From assembly GCF_001280515.1 (NCBI RefSeq), contig NZ_LBIQ01000030.1, positions 1,054,001 to 1,118,000 of the forward strand: a stretch of 64,000 bases of DNA, in the 5' to 3' direction. Positions within the stretch are counted from its first letter, which is position 1, and the number at the start of each line of letters is the position of its first letter. The translations under genes and the position numbers were made by a program. Origin of the DNA: Mangrovimonas sp. ST2L15 (GTDB lineage: Bacteria; Bacteroidota; Bacteroidia; Flavobacteriales; Flavobacteriaceae). Below, piece by piece: positions 17,659 through 26,163 of the stretch. The notes below the pieces were generated by a model, which was not told the origin of the DNA, searched no databases, and saw only the letters and a list, made by a program, of their open reading frames with translations.

Positions 17659-18654
17659 TTAACTTGCATTGATAGCCCTTTCAATAGGGGTTACTAAATT
17701 TCTGATGATCTGTTCGCCACCTTCATTCTCTATCAAAGCTACTAAAATATATTTTCTTTCACTATCCCAAACCAAAATGGAATCGGAATGCCAATTTCTC
17801 CAAGATCCTGATTTTCTGAACAACTGAGCACCTGGAGCTATTCTTTCAAGGGTATTAACAAATTTGTGATGTAATTCAGGATTGCCCATCATTTCAAGCA
17901 TGTGCTTGGAGCGCTCTTCATTGACCAATTTTCCATTCACCATCATATAGTAAAACCTACAAACTTGGTCTGCGGTTGCCGCATGACTTAAATTTTTTAA
18001 TGGTTCTCTGTTAGTCGGTCCGCTGGCAGCATATCTCTTGCCTACCCATAATCCACCACCGTGATTTTCTTGATAAAAGTGATATCTTTTTGATGTTAAT
18101 ACATCAGCAATTTTCTGAAAACCTAACAAATCAATCATGCGCGTTGTTGCCTGGTTGTTTGATTTGCTTATCATTAATCGCATATCGTTTTTGATTTGCG
18201 TATTTTCTATTAATTCACCTCTTTCCAAAGCGTCTTCAGCAGCAAGCAATACAGCAATTTTTGGTAAGCTCGCAGCATACATCATTTCACTGCCGTTAAT
18301 GGAAGCAAATCGCGGTTGAGAAGGATTATTTAGATCCACGATGCCAACAGACATTTTTTTGCTGTCGATTAATCGTTTCCATTGGTGGTTTTTGAATAAC
18401 TCATTTTGTAAGGCAGAGGTTAGATCACTATTTGAATAGGTGTCCAAAGGCTTGAAATCTTCATCCGGGATAGCTATGGGCAAATGGGAATAATCGACCT
18501 CAGTTAATGATTCAATTTTTTTCAAAGCAGATAGGTTAGACCTATTTTTTGAAAAAGTAGAAGTAAATGAAATGGCCAAATAAGCTACCAAGGCTAGTAC
18601 AAAAAGTAAGTGAAATTTGGTGCTGGGGCGCGTTTTTTCTTGTCTGTTCATCAT
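17659..18654 (-). CDS. Membrane-anchored serine hydrolase, class A beta-lactamase-like
   Basis: 331 residues with one N-terminal hydrophobic segment (about 14-34), probably a signal anchor, and a penicillin-recognising fold. The three family motifs are present: Ser129-Leu-Pro-Lys132 (SxxK), Ser165-Asn-Asn167 (SDN-like) and Lys281-Ser-Gly283 (KTG-like). A clear omega-loop ExxxN is not visible, so it may be a peptidase or another hydrolase acting on D-Ala peptides and need not give antibiotic resistance. First gene of a two-gene operon with the NTT-HEAT protein (2-nt gap). The start may be either of two adjacent ATGs (18654 or 18651). The 224 nt upstream (18655-18878) are A/T-rich with no clear promoter box. 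Confidence 0.8.
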   Translation of the reverse strand: MMNRQEKTRPSTKFHLLFVLALVAYLAISFTSTFSKNRSNLSALKKIESLTEVDYSHLPIAIPDEDFKPLDTYSNSDLTSALQNELFKNHQWKRLIDSKKMSVGIVDLNNPSQPRFASINGSEMMYAASLPKIAVLLAAEDALERGELIENTQIKNDMRLMISKSNNQATTRMIDLLGFQKIADVLTSKRYHFYQENHGGGLWVGKRYAASGPTNREPLKNLSHAATADQVCRFYYMMVNGKLVNEERSKHMLEMMGNPELHHKFVNTLERIAPGAQLFRKSGSWRNWHSDSILVWDSERKYILVALIENEGGEQIIRNLVTPIERAINAS

Positions 18655-18878
18655 CTATAACTCATTAAAAACTAGTGCAATGATAAAATTATTTTTTAAA
18701 AATTAAAATTTATTAACGTTAAATTATTAGAAATCGATTGCGATTTGGGTTTAACCCTAAAACATCTAAATTTCCAATTATCAAACTTTAAACTGAACGT
18801 TTAATAAGCTCTTTTATTATGTGATAGCCAGATCATATTACGTTTTAAATTTGATTTTGGATGTTATGTTATCATAAA

Positions 18879-18909
18879 CAAACCCATTAAGAATTTCTTA
18901 ATGGGTTTG
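18879..18909 (-). terminator. Intrinsic terminator of the tonB-like gene
   Basis: A near-perfect inverted repeat, CAAACCCATTAAGAA (18879-18893) with its complement at 18895-18909. On the minus strand it is followed by a T-rich stretch (TTTGTTTATG), and it sits 32 nt beyond the stop of the tonB-like gene. Confidence 0.8.
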
Positions 18910-18940
18910 CAGAAAACGAATCGACATATTGCCAGTTACC

Positions 18941-19675
18941 CTATTGGGGAACATATTTAAAGTTTATAGGCAATCCGAAAGTTACTTTTACTGGTTTGCC
19001 ACGCTGTTTACCTGGCTCCATGGCAGGCAATAGGCTAATGATTCGTCTGGCTTCTTCTTCCAAAATTTTGTCTGGACCTCGGGTTTTAATGGCAGACACA
19101 TGTCCGTCCCTGTCAACTGTAAAACTTACCATAACTCTACCATGCATACCCAATTGTAAAGCAACTTCTGGATATTTGAAGTTCTTTTTAACATGGCCTA
19201 GAACTCCAGATTGGAAGCAAGCTCTTAAATCTTGGTTGCTTTTACCTTCACAACCAGGGAAAATAGGAACTGATTCAACTATTGCAAAAGGAACATCAAT
19301 TTCTTCCTCTACTTCTTCCACTTCAACTTCTTCCACTTGTACTACCTTTTCTTCAATTTTGTCAGATTGATTGGATTCAGTACTTTCTATGATTGATTCT
19401 TGTACTTCTTCCACGTCTTCTACCACATTTATAATTTCAGGTGCAGCAGCAGCTGGTGGTGGAGGTGGAGGAGGAGGTGTATTTAAGTTGGTAATTGGTA
19501 TGTCTTCTTCAAATTGCTGCTCCATTTGTAAAACGTCGGCAAGCAAAACGTCTTTCTCATAGGATTTATAGTTCAAACCAAAATAGGTAAATAATAGCAT
19601 GATGTTTAACCCTATGGCGAAGTACAAACCGCTATTTCGGCCAATTTCTACTTCTGGATTTTTTTTAGGTAACAT
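18941..19675 (-). CDS. TonB family energy transducer
   Basis: 244 residues. One membrane segment at about 17-36 (GLYFAIGLNIMLLFTYFGL) anchors it in the inner membrane; a run of eight prolines at about 68-75 and a long acidic stretch rich in VEEVE span the periplasm; the C-terminal TonB domain (about 150-244) contains YPEVALQLGMHGRVMVSFTVD and ends in LPINFKY. It should couple proton-motive force to TonB-dependent outer-membrane receptors. No exbB/exbD is adjacent. Its promoter carries the FNR-type dyad described at 19704-19747, shared with ppdK and fhs. Confidence 0.9.
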   Translation of the reverse strand: MLPKKNPEVEIGRNSGLYFAIGLNIMLLFTYFGLNYKSYEKDVLLADVLQMEQQFEEDIPITNLNTPPPPPPPPAAAAPEIINVVEDVEEVQESIIESTESNQSDKIEEKVVQVEEVEVEEVEEEIDVPFAIVESVPIFPGCEGKSNQDLRACFQSGVLGHVKKNFKYPEVALQLGMHGRVMVSFTVDRDGHVSAIKTRGPDKILEEEARRIISLLPAMEPGKQRGKPVKVTFGLPINFKYVPQ

Positions 19676-19703
19676 GACTAAAAGTGTTTTTGTTTTCTAA
19701 TAA

Positions 19704-19747
19704 TAAAGGTACGAAAACGCTTTCGTGGAATATATGACATTTGTCAT
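19704..19747 (-). promoter_or_regulatory. tonB-like promoter with FNR-type dyad
   Basis: Reading the minus strand, ATGACAAATGTCAT (19747-19734, perfect 6-bp arms) is followed after 22 nt by TACCTTTA (19711-19704), a TAnnTTTA -7 box 28 nt before the ATG. Spacing and dyad equal those at ppdK and fhs. Confidence 0.6.
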
Positions 19748-19791
19748 GAGGTTGGATTTTTAAAGGCTTGTTAAACAGTGGTTTGTTTTAG

Positions 19792-19835
19792 GTAACATGT
19801 GTTACTGACAGCGGATAGAGCCAAATGTATTTTTG
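19792..19835 (+). promoter_or_regulatory. tolC/RND operon promoter with GTAAC dyad
   Basis: GTAAC-ATGT-GTTAC (19792-19805) is followed after exactly 22 nt by TATTTTTG (19828-19835), a perfect TAnnTTTG -7 box, 20 nt before the tolC ATG. The architecture (5-N4-5, 22 nt) is that of the ATGAC sites but with a different half-site, suggesting a related CRP/FNR-family regulator. Confidence 0.6.
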
Positions 19836-19855
19836 CTTTATAAATTTTAAGATAC

Positions 19856-21166
19856 ATGAAGAATCATACCTATAAATTAATACTGCTCTTGATAATATCA
19901 TATTCCTATATGAATGCTCAGGAAAGGGTGGCAATCTCAAAAATGGAGGCCCAAACGGCAGTAAAAGAAAATAACCAAACCCTTAAAATGTCTCAGGAAG
20001 ATTTTATTCAGGCTAGGGCTGATTTTAGACAGACCAATGCTGTATTTCTTCCCAATATTACAGCATCACATACTGGGTTGTCAACTACCAATCCTCTCAT
20101 GGCTTTTGGGTCAAAATTGAATCAGGGTATCTTGACGGCTTCAGATTTTAATCCAGACCTTTTAAATAATCCAGATGCGGTTCAAAATTTCGCTACCAAA
20201 TTTGAAATCCAACAACCATTAATCAATATGGATGGTTTCCTTCAACGGAAGGCGGCGAAATCTAAAATGGACGCCATGTCTTTAAAGCAAGAGCGCACAG
20301 AAGATTACATGGTGTTTGAAGTTGATAAAGCCTACATGCAATTGCAATTAGCTTATAAAGGTGTTGAGGTTTTGGAAAAGGCACTCCTGACAGCAGAGGC
20401 TAATTACAAGATGGCAACAGATAATTTTAATCAAGGTTACCTACAAAAATCAGATTTGCTAGCTGTTGAAGTTCGCGTTACTGAAATCCAAAACCAACTT
20501 CAAATAGCAAAAAGCAATGTCCAAAATGGCTCCAATTATTTAGCATTTTTAATGGATGCAAATCAGGATCTCATTTATAAACCTACTGATAGCTTGCAAG
20601 TTGAAAACTTGAATGATTTCAACGAGACTGCTGTTGCAGAGGATCGATCAGATATAAAGGCTATGGCCATGGCTACAGATGCTTACAAGACCATGTATCA
20701 GGCCGATAAAATGACTTTTCTGCCTAGGTTGAATGCCTTTGGGAGTTATGAATTGTATGATGAACATATTTTTCAAGCGGGCTCTAATGGGTATGTAGTG
20801 GGCGCCCAGTTAAGTTGGGATATTCTCAATGGGACCAAACGTTTTGGTAAGGCCCAGAAAAGTAAATCGGAATATCAAAAATCCCAATTAGAATATGAGC
20901 AGTATGTCTCGCAAAGTCAATTAGAATTGAACAAAGCCAAACGCATGCTCGTAGATGCGAAAAATAAATTAGGGTTGAGTAAACTGGCTATGGAACAGTC
21001 TGAAGAATCCTTGCGAATTAGGAAAAATAGATTTGAACAAGGGCTGGAAAAAACAACCGATTTGTTGATGTCTGAGACGCAATATGCTCAGAAACAATTA
21101 GAATATTATCAAACGATTTTTGAATACAATTACGCACAGTCTTATGTGCAGTTTCTTACTAAATAA
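19856..21166 (+). CDS. TolC family outer-membrane efflux protein
   Basis: 436 residues with a signal peptide ending YSYMNAQ. The two long helical repeats of the TolC/OEP fold are visible, with heptad-like coiled stretches (about 125-215 and 340-420) and the conserved beta-barrel-proximal patterns SHTGLSTTNPLMAFG and ISWD-like LSWDILNG. It forms the trimeric outer-membrane channel of the tripartite pump whose other parts follow: gaps are 9 nt to the fusion protein gene and 12 nt from that to the RND gene. First gene of the operon, under the promoter at 19792-19835. Confidence 0.93.
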   Translation: MKNHTYKLILLLIISYSYMNAQERVAISKMEAQTAVKENNQTLKMSQEDFIQARADFRQTNAVFLPNITASHTGLSTTNPLMAFGSKLNQGILTASDFNPDLLNNPDAVQNFATKFEIQQPLINMDGFLQRKAAKSKMDAMSLKQERTEDYMVFEVDKAYMQLQLAYKGVEVLEKALLTAEANYKMATDNFNQGYLQKSDLLAVEVRVTEIQNQLQIAKSNVQNGSNYLAFLMDANQDLIYKPTDSLQVENLNDFNETAVAEDRSDIKAMAMATDAYKTMYQADKMTFLPRLNAFGSYELYDEHIFQAGSNGYVVGAQLSWDILNGTKRFGKAQKSKSEYQKSQLEYEQYVSQSQLELNKAKRMLVDAKNKLGLSKLAMEQSEESLRIRKNRFEQGLEKTTDLLMSETQYAQKQLEYYQTIFEYNYAQSYVQFLTK

Positions 21167-21175
21167 AACAAACAC

Positions 21176-22249
21176 ATGAAAAAAGTATATACCATTTCCA
21201 CTCTATTATTTGTTGCAACCTTATTTAATTGTGGAGGGAAAGAAGAAAAGAATAGTCAAAAGGATATATCACCTATACAAGTGCAAGTATATGAAGCGAC
21301 TTCCAATAAAGGGAATCCTTTTTTGGCTGTAAGCGGAAAAATTCAAGCGGTCAATAGTGCTGATTTAAGTACCCGAATGATGGGGTACGTTAATGAGGTC
21401 TATGTCCATGTAGGTGATCAAGTTAAAAAGGGTCAATTGTTGGTTTCCATTAACAATTCAGATCTTCAAGCAAAGCGAGCTCAAGTTGATGCTAGTATTT
21501 TGGAAGCGAAAGCCGCTTATGAAAATGCTAAAAAAGATTATGAAAGATTTCAAACCTTATATAAGCAACAAAGTGCTTCTCAAAAGGAATTTGATGATAT
21601 GACTGCGAGATACCAAATGGCAAATGCCAGAATGGAGGCAGCAAAACAAATGAAGAATGAAGTAAATGCGCAATTTGCATACGTGAATATCACCGCTCCT
21701 TTTGAAGGGGTAGTCACTCAAAAAACAGTAAAAAAAGGCGATATGGCCAATCCTGGAATGCCCTTGATAACCGTTGAGAATCCAAATAAATTTGAGGTGA
21801 TAGCCATGGTTCCAGAAACTGAAATTTCCCAAATCACAAAGGATAGTTCAGTAGAGGTTCAAGTGAAATCACTTAATAAAACTTTAAAAGGAACCGTATC
21901 TCAAGTTAGTACGTCAGCAAAACATACCGGAGGACAATATTTGGTGACCATTCAAATGGAAGAGTCCAAAGATGTTATGTCGGGTATGTTTGTTACGGTT
22001 CAATTTCCTGTTGAGAAGAAACAGCAATCAGAAGTGGTATTGGTTCCTAAAAGTGCACTTGTAACCAAAGGGCAATTATCAGGGATTTATACAGTAAGTG
22101 AAAGCCAGACTGCTATACTAAGATGGGTTCGTTTGGGAAGAACTTATGGAGATATGGTTGAAGTGCTGTCGGGATTATCAATCGATGAGTCGTATATCAC
22201 ATCTTCAGAAGGAAAATTGTTTAATGGTGCCAAAGTATTGGTTCAATAA
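21176..22249 (+). CDS. RND efflux periplasmic adaptor (membrane fusion protein), lipoprotein
   Basis: 357 residues with a lipobox (TLFNCGG). The HlyD/AcrA order is visible: first lipoyl half VNEVYVHVGDQVKKGQLLVSI, a helical hairpin at about 95-155, second lipoyl half FAYVNITAPFEGVVTQKTV with VKKGDMANPGMPL, then beta-barrel and membrane-proximal domains. It links the inner-membrane RND pump to the TolC channel. The lipid anchor would hold it to the outer leaflet of the inner membrane. Substrate is not evident from this subunit. Confidence 0.93.
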   Translation: MKKVYTISTLLFVATLFNCGGKEEKNSQKDISPIQVQVYEATSNKGNPFLAVSGKIQAVNSADLSTRMMGYVNEVYVHVGDQVKKGQLLVSINNSDLQAKRAQVDASILEAKAAYENAKKDYERFQTLYKQQSASQKEFDDMTARYQMANARMEAAKQMKNEVNAQFAYVNITAPFEGVVTQKTVKKGDMANPGMPLITVENPNKFEVIAMVPETEISQITKDSSVEVQVKSLNKTLKGTVSQVSTSAKHTGGQYLVTIQMEESKDVMSGMFVTVQFPVEKKQQSEVVLVPKSALVTKGQLSGIYTVSESQTAILRWVRLGRTYGDMVEVLSGLSIDESYITSSEGKLFNGAKVLVQ

Positions 22250-22261
22250 TCAAGTGAAAAG

Positions 22262-25200
22262 ATGAAAGAAGGATTAGCTGGTAAGATAGCCAAAGGCTTT
22301 ATAAGTTCTAAACTTACAGTACTTCTCATGATTGTTTTCATGGTGATTGGTGTATATAGTTCGTTTTTGATTCCACGAGAAGAAGAACCTCAAATTGATG
22401 TGCCTATGGCAGATATTTTTGTAGGGTATGCTGGTGCCAGTCCAACGGAGGTAGAGTCTAGGGTGATTAAGCCTTTGGAGAAAATCATCTCCAATATAAA
22501 AGGTGTGGAATATGTGTATTCCACTTCTATGGAAGAACAAGGAATGGTCATCGTACAGTTTTATGTAGGTGAAGATATTGAGCGCTCTTTTGTAAAACTT
22601 TACAATGAAATAAATAAGCACATGGACCAAATGCCCAAGGGTGTCACGATGCCTTTGGTTAAAACACGAGCCATTGATGATGTGCCTATGCTGGCATTAA
22701 CATTATGGAGTGATAATTATGATGATTTTCAATTGAAACAAATAGCTCAGGAGCTTAAGAGTGAGATTGAAAAAGTAGAAGATGTGGCAATAACCCATGA
22801 TATTGGTGGTAGAAATAGAGAGTTGCGTGTGGTTTTGGATAAAGATCGTTTGGCGGCAGCTGGTTTGGATATGTTATCTGTTTCTCAAATGATTCAAGCT
22901 AATAACCAACAAATGGGAGCTGGGACTTTCGATAAAAATGACGAAGAGTTTTTTGTGACCACAGGCCAATTTTTAAAGTCGATAGAAGATGTAGAAAATT
23001 TGGTAGTTGGCGTACAGCAACAACAACCTATTTATTTAAAACAAGTAGCCCAAGTATTTGACGGACCTCAAATACCCGTGAATTATGTGAGTTTAGGGTT
23101 TGGGCAAGCAAGTGAAAAGCAGGATGTATTTCAGTCTGAATATCCAGCGGTGACCATTTCCATAGCCAAAAGAAAAGGTGCCGATGCCATGAAAATTGCA
23201 GATGTTATATTGGACAAGGTAGAGCACTTAAAGAAAAATCTGGTGCCTGATGATGTTCATGTTGAAATCACGAGAAATTATGGAGAAACTGCTTCTCAAA
23301 AAGTGTCAGAACTTTTAATGCACTTAATCGGGGCAATCATAGCAGTTACTTTAGTGGTTATGCTGGCTATGGGCTGGCGAGGTGGATTGGTTGTCTTTTT
23401 GTCGGTGCCCATAACGTTTGCATTGACATTGTTGAGTTATTATTTACTGGATTATACCTTAAATAGAATCACCCTGTTTGCCTTGGTCTTTGTAACGGGT
23501 ATTGTGGTGGATGACTCCATTATCATTGCAGAGAATATGCATCGACATTTCAAGATGAAACGCCTCCCATTTAAGCAAGCAGCGCTTTATGCCATTAATG
23601 AAGTTGGGAACCCAACCATTTTGGCAACCTTTACAGTTATTGCTTCTGTGTTGCCAATGGCATTTGTATCTGGATTAATGGGGCCTTATATGAGTCCGAT
23701 GCCAATAGGAGCTTCCATAGCCATGTTATTGTCATTGTTTGTAGCTTTAACCATTACCCCATATCTAGGTTATATTTTCTTAAGGGAAAAGGATAAAAAG
23801 GCTGAAGATGACCCAGAGAAGAAGGATGTTTCTGGAACCTTCATTTTTAGAATGTATGAGAAGTTTGAAAAACCACTGATTGAGAATAAAACCAAACGTT
23901 GGACCTTTTTAGGAATTACCATTTTCTTGCTTTTGGGTTCTGTGTCTTTGTTCTTTACCAAATCCGTGGCGGTAAAAATGCTTCCATTTGATAACAAAAA
24001 TGAATTTCAGGTGGTCATTGATATGCCAGAAGGAACCACTTTAGAAAGAACTTCGGTGGTAGCAAGGGAAATTGGGCAATATTTAGCAACAAGACCTGAG
24101 GTGGTGAACTACCAAAGCTATGTTGGGGCTTCTGCTCCAATAACCTTTAACGGATTGGTAAGGCATTATGATTTACGCGGAGGTAGTAATATGGCAGACA
24201 TTCAGGTAAACTTAACCGATAAGCATGACCGGGATGTTCAAAGTCATGACATTGCTAAATCTATGCGTCCTGATATTCAAAAGATAGCTAAGAAATATCA
24301 AGCTAATGTCAAGTTGGTTGAGGTTCCACCGGGACCACCAGTTTTATCTACCATTGTTGCTGAAATCTACGGTCCCGATTACGATCAACAAATGGAAGTG
24401 GCAAATCATGTTCAGGACATTCTTAAAAATACCAATGATGTGGTTGATATTGATTGGATGGTAGAAGACGACCAAGTGGAGTATCAATTTGTTGTGGATA
24501 GGGAAAAAGCCATGTTAAATGGTATCGCTCCCCAGCAAATTGTGTATACCATGAATATGGCATTGTCCAATAAGCCAGTTGCTGCTTTGTATGATAAGAA
24601 TGCTGTTCATCAAGTAGGAATTGTACTTGCTTTAGACGAGAAGGAAAAGTCAACCCTTATGGATATTTCACAATTAAAAGTGGCATCCAATCAAGGAGGC
24701 ATGGTCCCCATCGCAGACCTTGTCGATATTCAACAAGTAACTAAGGCCAAAAGTATTTATAGAAAAAATCAGAAAAGAGTTGTTTATGTGATGGCTGATA
24801 TGGCTGGAAATCTTGAGAGTCCCGTATATGCCATTTTAGGAATGAGTGATAAACTTCAAAATATTCCTTTACCTGATGGGTATGCTATGGATGAGTTGTA
24901 CATAAAGCAGCCTCGTTTTGAAGATGACTATACCGTTAAGTGGGATGGAGAGTGGCAAATTACCTTAGAAGTTTTTAGGGATTTAGGTATAGCATTCTTA
25001 GGTGTCATAATCATTATATACATATTGATTGTAGGATGGTTTCAAAACTTTAAAGCACCCGTTGTAATGATGGTTGCCATTCCATTGTCCCTAGTTGGAA
25101 TTGTCTTGGGACATTGGATGATGGGGGCTTTCTTTACAGCTACTTCCTTTATTGGGATGATTGCTTTAGCTGGGATTATGGTTCGAAATTCGGTTTTGCT

Positions 25201-25459
25201 TATTGATTTTGTGAATTTGAGGTTGGCAGAGGGCATTCCTTTAAAACAAGCAGTTATTGAAGCTGGAGCAGTAAGAACCACACCTATTTTATTAACGGCC
25301 GGTACGGTTGTTATAGGGGCTTTTGTGATTTTATTTGATCCTATTTTTCAAGGGTTGGCTATTTCACTTATGGGAGGAACTATTGTTTCAACCATTCTGA
25401 CCTTATTGGTAGTGCCTTTAGTTTACTACATGATTGAACGTAAAAATTATCAAGATTAA
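22262..25459 (+). CDS. RND efflux transporter, inner-membrane pump
   Basis: 1065 residues, the full length of an AcrB/CusA-type trimeric proton antiporter: 12 membrane segments in two repeats with large periplasmic loops. The proton-relay Asp pair Asp417-Asp418 lies in TM4 (VTGIVVDDSIIIAENMH), and PREEEPQIDVP near residue 30 is typical. It lacks a clear Cus/Czc metal-site pattern that I can identify, so substrate is open: the family members with PREEEPQI often fall in the hydrophobe or uncharacterised group. The following PII-like gene argues for a link to metal-type RND systems. Confidence 0.93.
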   Translation: MKEGLAGKIAKGFISSKLTVLLMIVFMVIGVYSSFLIPREEEPQIDVPMADIFVGYAGASPTEVESRVIKPLEKIISNIKGVEYVYSTSMEEQGMVIVQFYVGEDIERSFVKLYNEINKHMDQMPKGVTMPLVKTRAIDDVPMLALTLWSDNYDDFQLKQIAQELKSEIEKVEDVAITHDIGGRNRELRVVLDKDRLAAAGLDMLSVSQMIQANNQQMGAGTFDKNDEEFFVTTGQFLKSIEDVENLVVGVQQQQPIYLKQVAQVFDGPQIPVNYVSLGFGQASEKQDVFQSEYPAVTISIAKRKGADAMKIADVILDKVEHLKKNLVPDDVHVEITRNYGETASQKVSELLMHLIGAIIAVTLVVMLAMGWRGGLVVFLSVPITFALTLLSYYLLDYTLNRITLFALVFVTGIVVDDSIIIAENMHRHFKMKRLPFKQAALYAINEVGNPTILATFTVIASVLPMAFVSGLMGPYMSPMPIGASIAMLLSLFVALTITPYLGYIFLREKDKKAEDDPEKKDVSGTFIFRMYEKFEKPLIENKTKRWTFLGITIFLLLGSVSLFFTKSVAVKMLPFDNKNEFQVVIDMPEGTTLERTSVVAREIGQYLATRPEVVNYQSYVGASAPITFNGLVRHYDLRGGSNMADIQVNLTDKHDRDVQSHDIAKSMRPDIQKIAKKYQANVKLVEVPPGPPVLSTIVAEIYGPDYDQQMEVANHVQDILKNTNDVVDIDWMVEDDQVEYQFVVDREKAMLNGIAPQQIVYTMNMALSNKPVAALYDKNAVHQVGIVLALDEKEKSTLMDISQLKVASNQGGMVPIADLVDIQQVTKAKSIYRKNQKRVVYVMADMAGNLESPVYAILGMSDKLQNIPLPDGYAMDELYIKQPRFEDDYTVKWDGEWQITLEVFRDLGIAFLGVIIIIYILIVGWFQNFKAPVVMMVAIPLSLVGIVLGHWMMGAFFTATSFIGMIALAGIMVRNSVLLIDFVNLRLAEGIPLKQAVIEAGAVRTTPILLTAGTVVIGAFVILFDPIFQGLAISLMGGTIVSTILTLLVVPLVYYMIERKNYQD

Positions 25460-25471
25460 AAAAACAGGTAT

Positions 25472-25777
25472 ATGAAATTAGTCATAGTAACAGCAGTAGA
25501 AGTCTTTGAAAAGGATGTTTTGAGACTTTTTAAGAAAGCTGGAATAGAAAGTTTCAGCAGTTCTGAAATTGACGGTTATAAGAATGCGCCCACTTTGTTG
25601 GCAACTTCTAGTTGGTTTCCTAATGTAAAAGGAGGTAATGAATCAAGTATGTTCTTTTCATTTACAGATGAAGAGCACATTGATACTTTGTTTGGATTGA
25701 TTTCAGATTTCAATAAAGATTTGGAAACCAATAATCCCATGAAAGCCATTGTAGTTCCAATTGAAAAACACATTTAA
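25472..25777 (+). CDS. PII-like (GlnB/CutA fold) small protein of the efflux operon
   Basis: 101 residues, starting MKLVIVTAVEVFEKDVLRLF, with alternating strands and helices of a ferredoxin-like PII fold: strand 1-7, helix 12-23, strand with SSSEIDGYKN, strand near MFFSFTDEEHIDTLF, final strand AIVVPIEK. It lies 12 nt after the RND gene. PII-like proteins (PII-NG type) encoded beside RND metal pumps are known, with regulation of the pump or ligand sensing suspected. The T-loop Tyr of classical GlnB is not recognisable, so uridylylation is unlikely. Assignment is by pattern and context. Confidence 0.6.
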   Translation: MKLVIVTAVEVFEKDVLRLFKKAGIESFSSSEIDGYKNAPTLLATSSWFPNVKGGNESSMFFSFTDEEHIDTLFGLISDFNKDLETNNPMKAIVVPIEKHI

Positions 25778-25788
25778 AATTAAATAAG

Positions 25789-25974
25789 ATGATTAATAGG
25801 TATATAAGAGCAATTGCAGGAACGTTTGTAATAATTAGTGTGCTGCTAGGAATGTATGTAAACGAAAATTGGTTTTGGTTTACAATATTTGTTGGGGCCA
25901 ATTTACTGCAATCTTCAATTACCAAATGGTGCTTAATGGAAGATATTTTAAAGAAAATAGGGATTAAGGATTAA
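25789..25974 (+). CDS. DUF2892 (YgaP-type) small membrane protein
   Basis: 61 residues with two hydrophobic segments (about 7-22 and 27-44) and the C-terminal pattern SITKWCLMEDILKKIGI, which resembles the YgaP transmembrane domain family (DUF2892: fT.WCp...iL.klG). Last gene of the efflux operon, 11 nt after the PII-like gene and before a terminator. In other bacteria this domain is fused or linked to rhodanese proteins of sulfur/thiol metabolism; its role here is unknown. Confidence 0.75.
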   Translation: MINRYIRAIAGTFVIISVLLGMYVNENWFWFTIFVGANLLQSSITKWCLMEDILKKIGIKD

Positions 25975-26010
25975 TCCATTTATAGCCCAACAAATTTTAG
26001 GTAATTAGAT

Positions 26011-26040
26011 AACCCAGGCAGATTCATTGTCTGGGTTTTT
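26011..26040 (+). terminator. Terminator of the RND efflux operon
   Basis: AACCCAGGCA / TGTCTGGGTT (10 bp with one G-U pair), loop GATTCAT, followed by a T-run. Lies 37 nt after the DUF2892 gene. Confidence 0.9.
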
Positions 26041-26085
26041 TGGTTTTAAAATGATTCTAATTAATGGTTAAAAAATGAACGAAAC

Positions 26086-26129
26086 ATGACTATTGTCATA
26101 GTTATTCTTCAAGAGCTAGTTTACCTTTA
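26086..26129 (+). promoter_or_regulatory. ppdK promoter with FNR-type dyad
   Basis: ATGAC-TATT-GTCAT (26086-26099) is followed after 22 nt by TACCTTTA (26122-26129). The -7 box is the same octamer as at the tonB-like gene. No TTTG lies at the usual -33 position, which is consistent with dependence on an activator. Confidence 0.6.
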
Positions 26130-26163
26130 ACATGTTGAAAATGAAATTAAAAATGTTCGTATT

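Noticed and set aside
17659-18654. Beta-lactamase resistance gene
   Set aside because: SxxK, SNN and KSG motifs show the fold, but no ExxxN omega-loop Glu is recognisable and the gene is in an operon with a transporter; resistance cannot be claimed.
19371-19562. Poly-Pro/poly-Gly repeat coding run in the tonB-like gene as a microsatellite
   Set aside because: It is the normal periplasmic proline linker of TonB proteins; the opposite-strand frame is an artefact.
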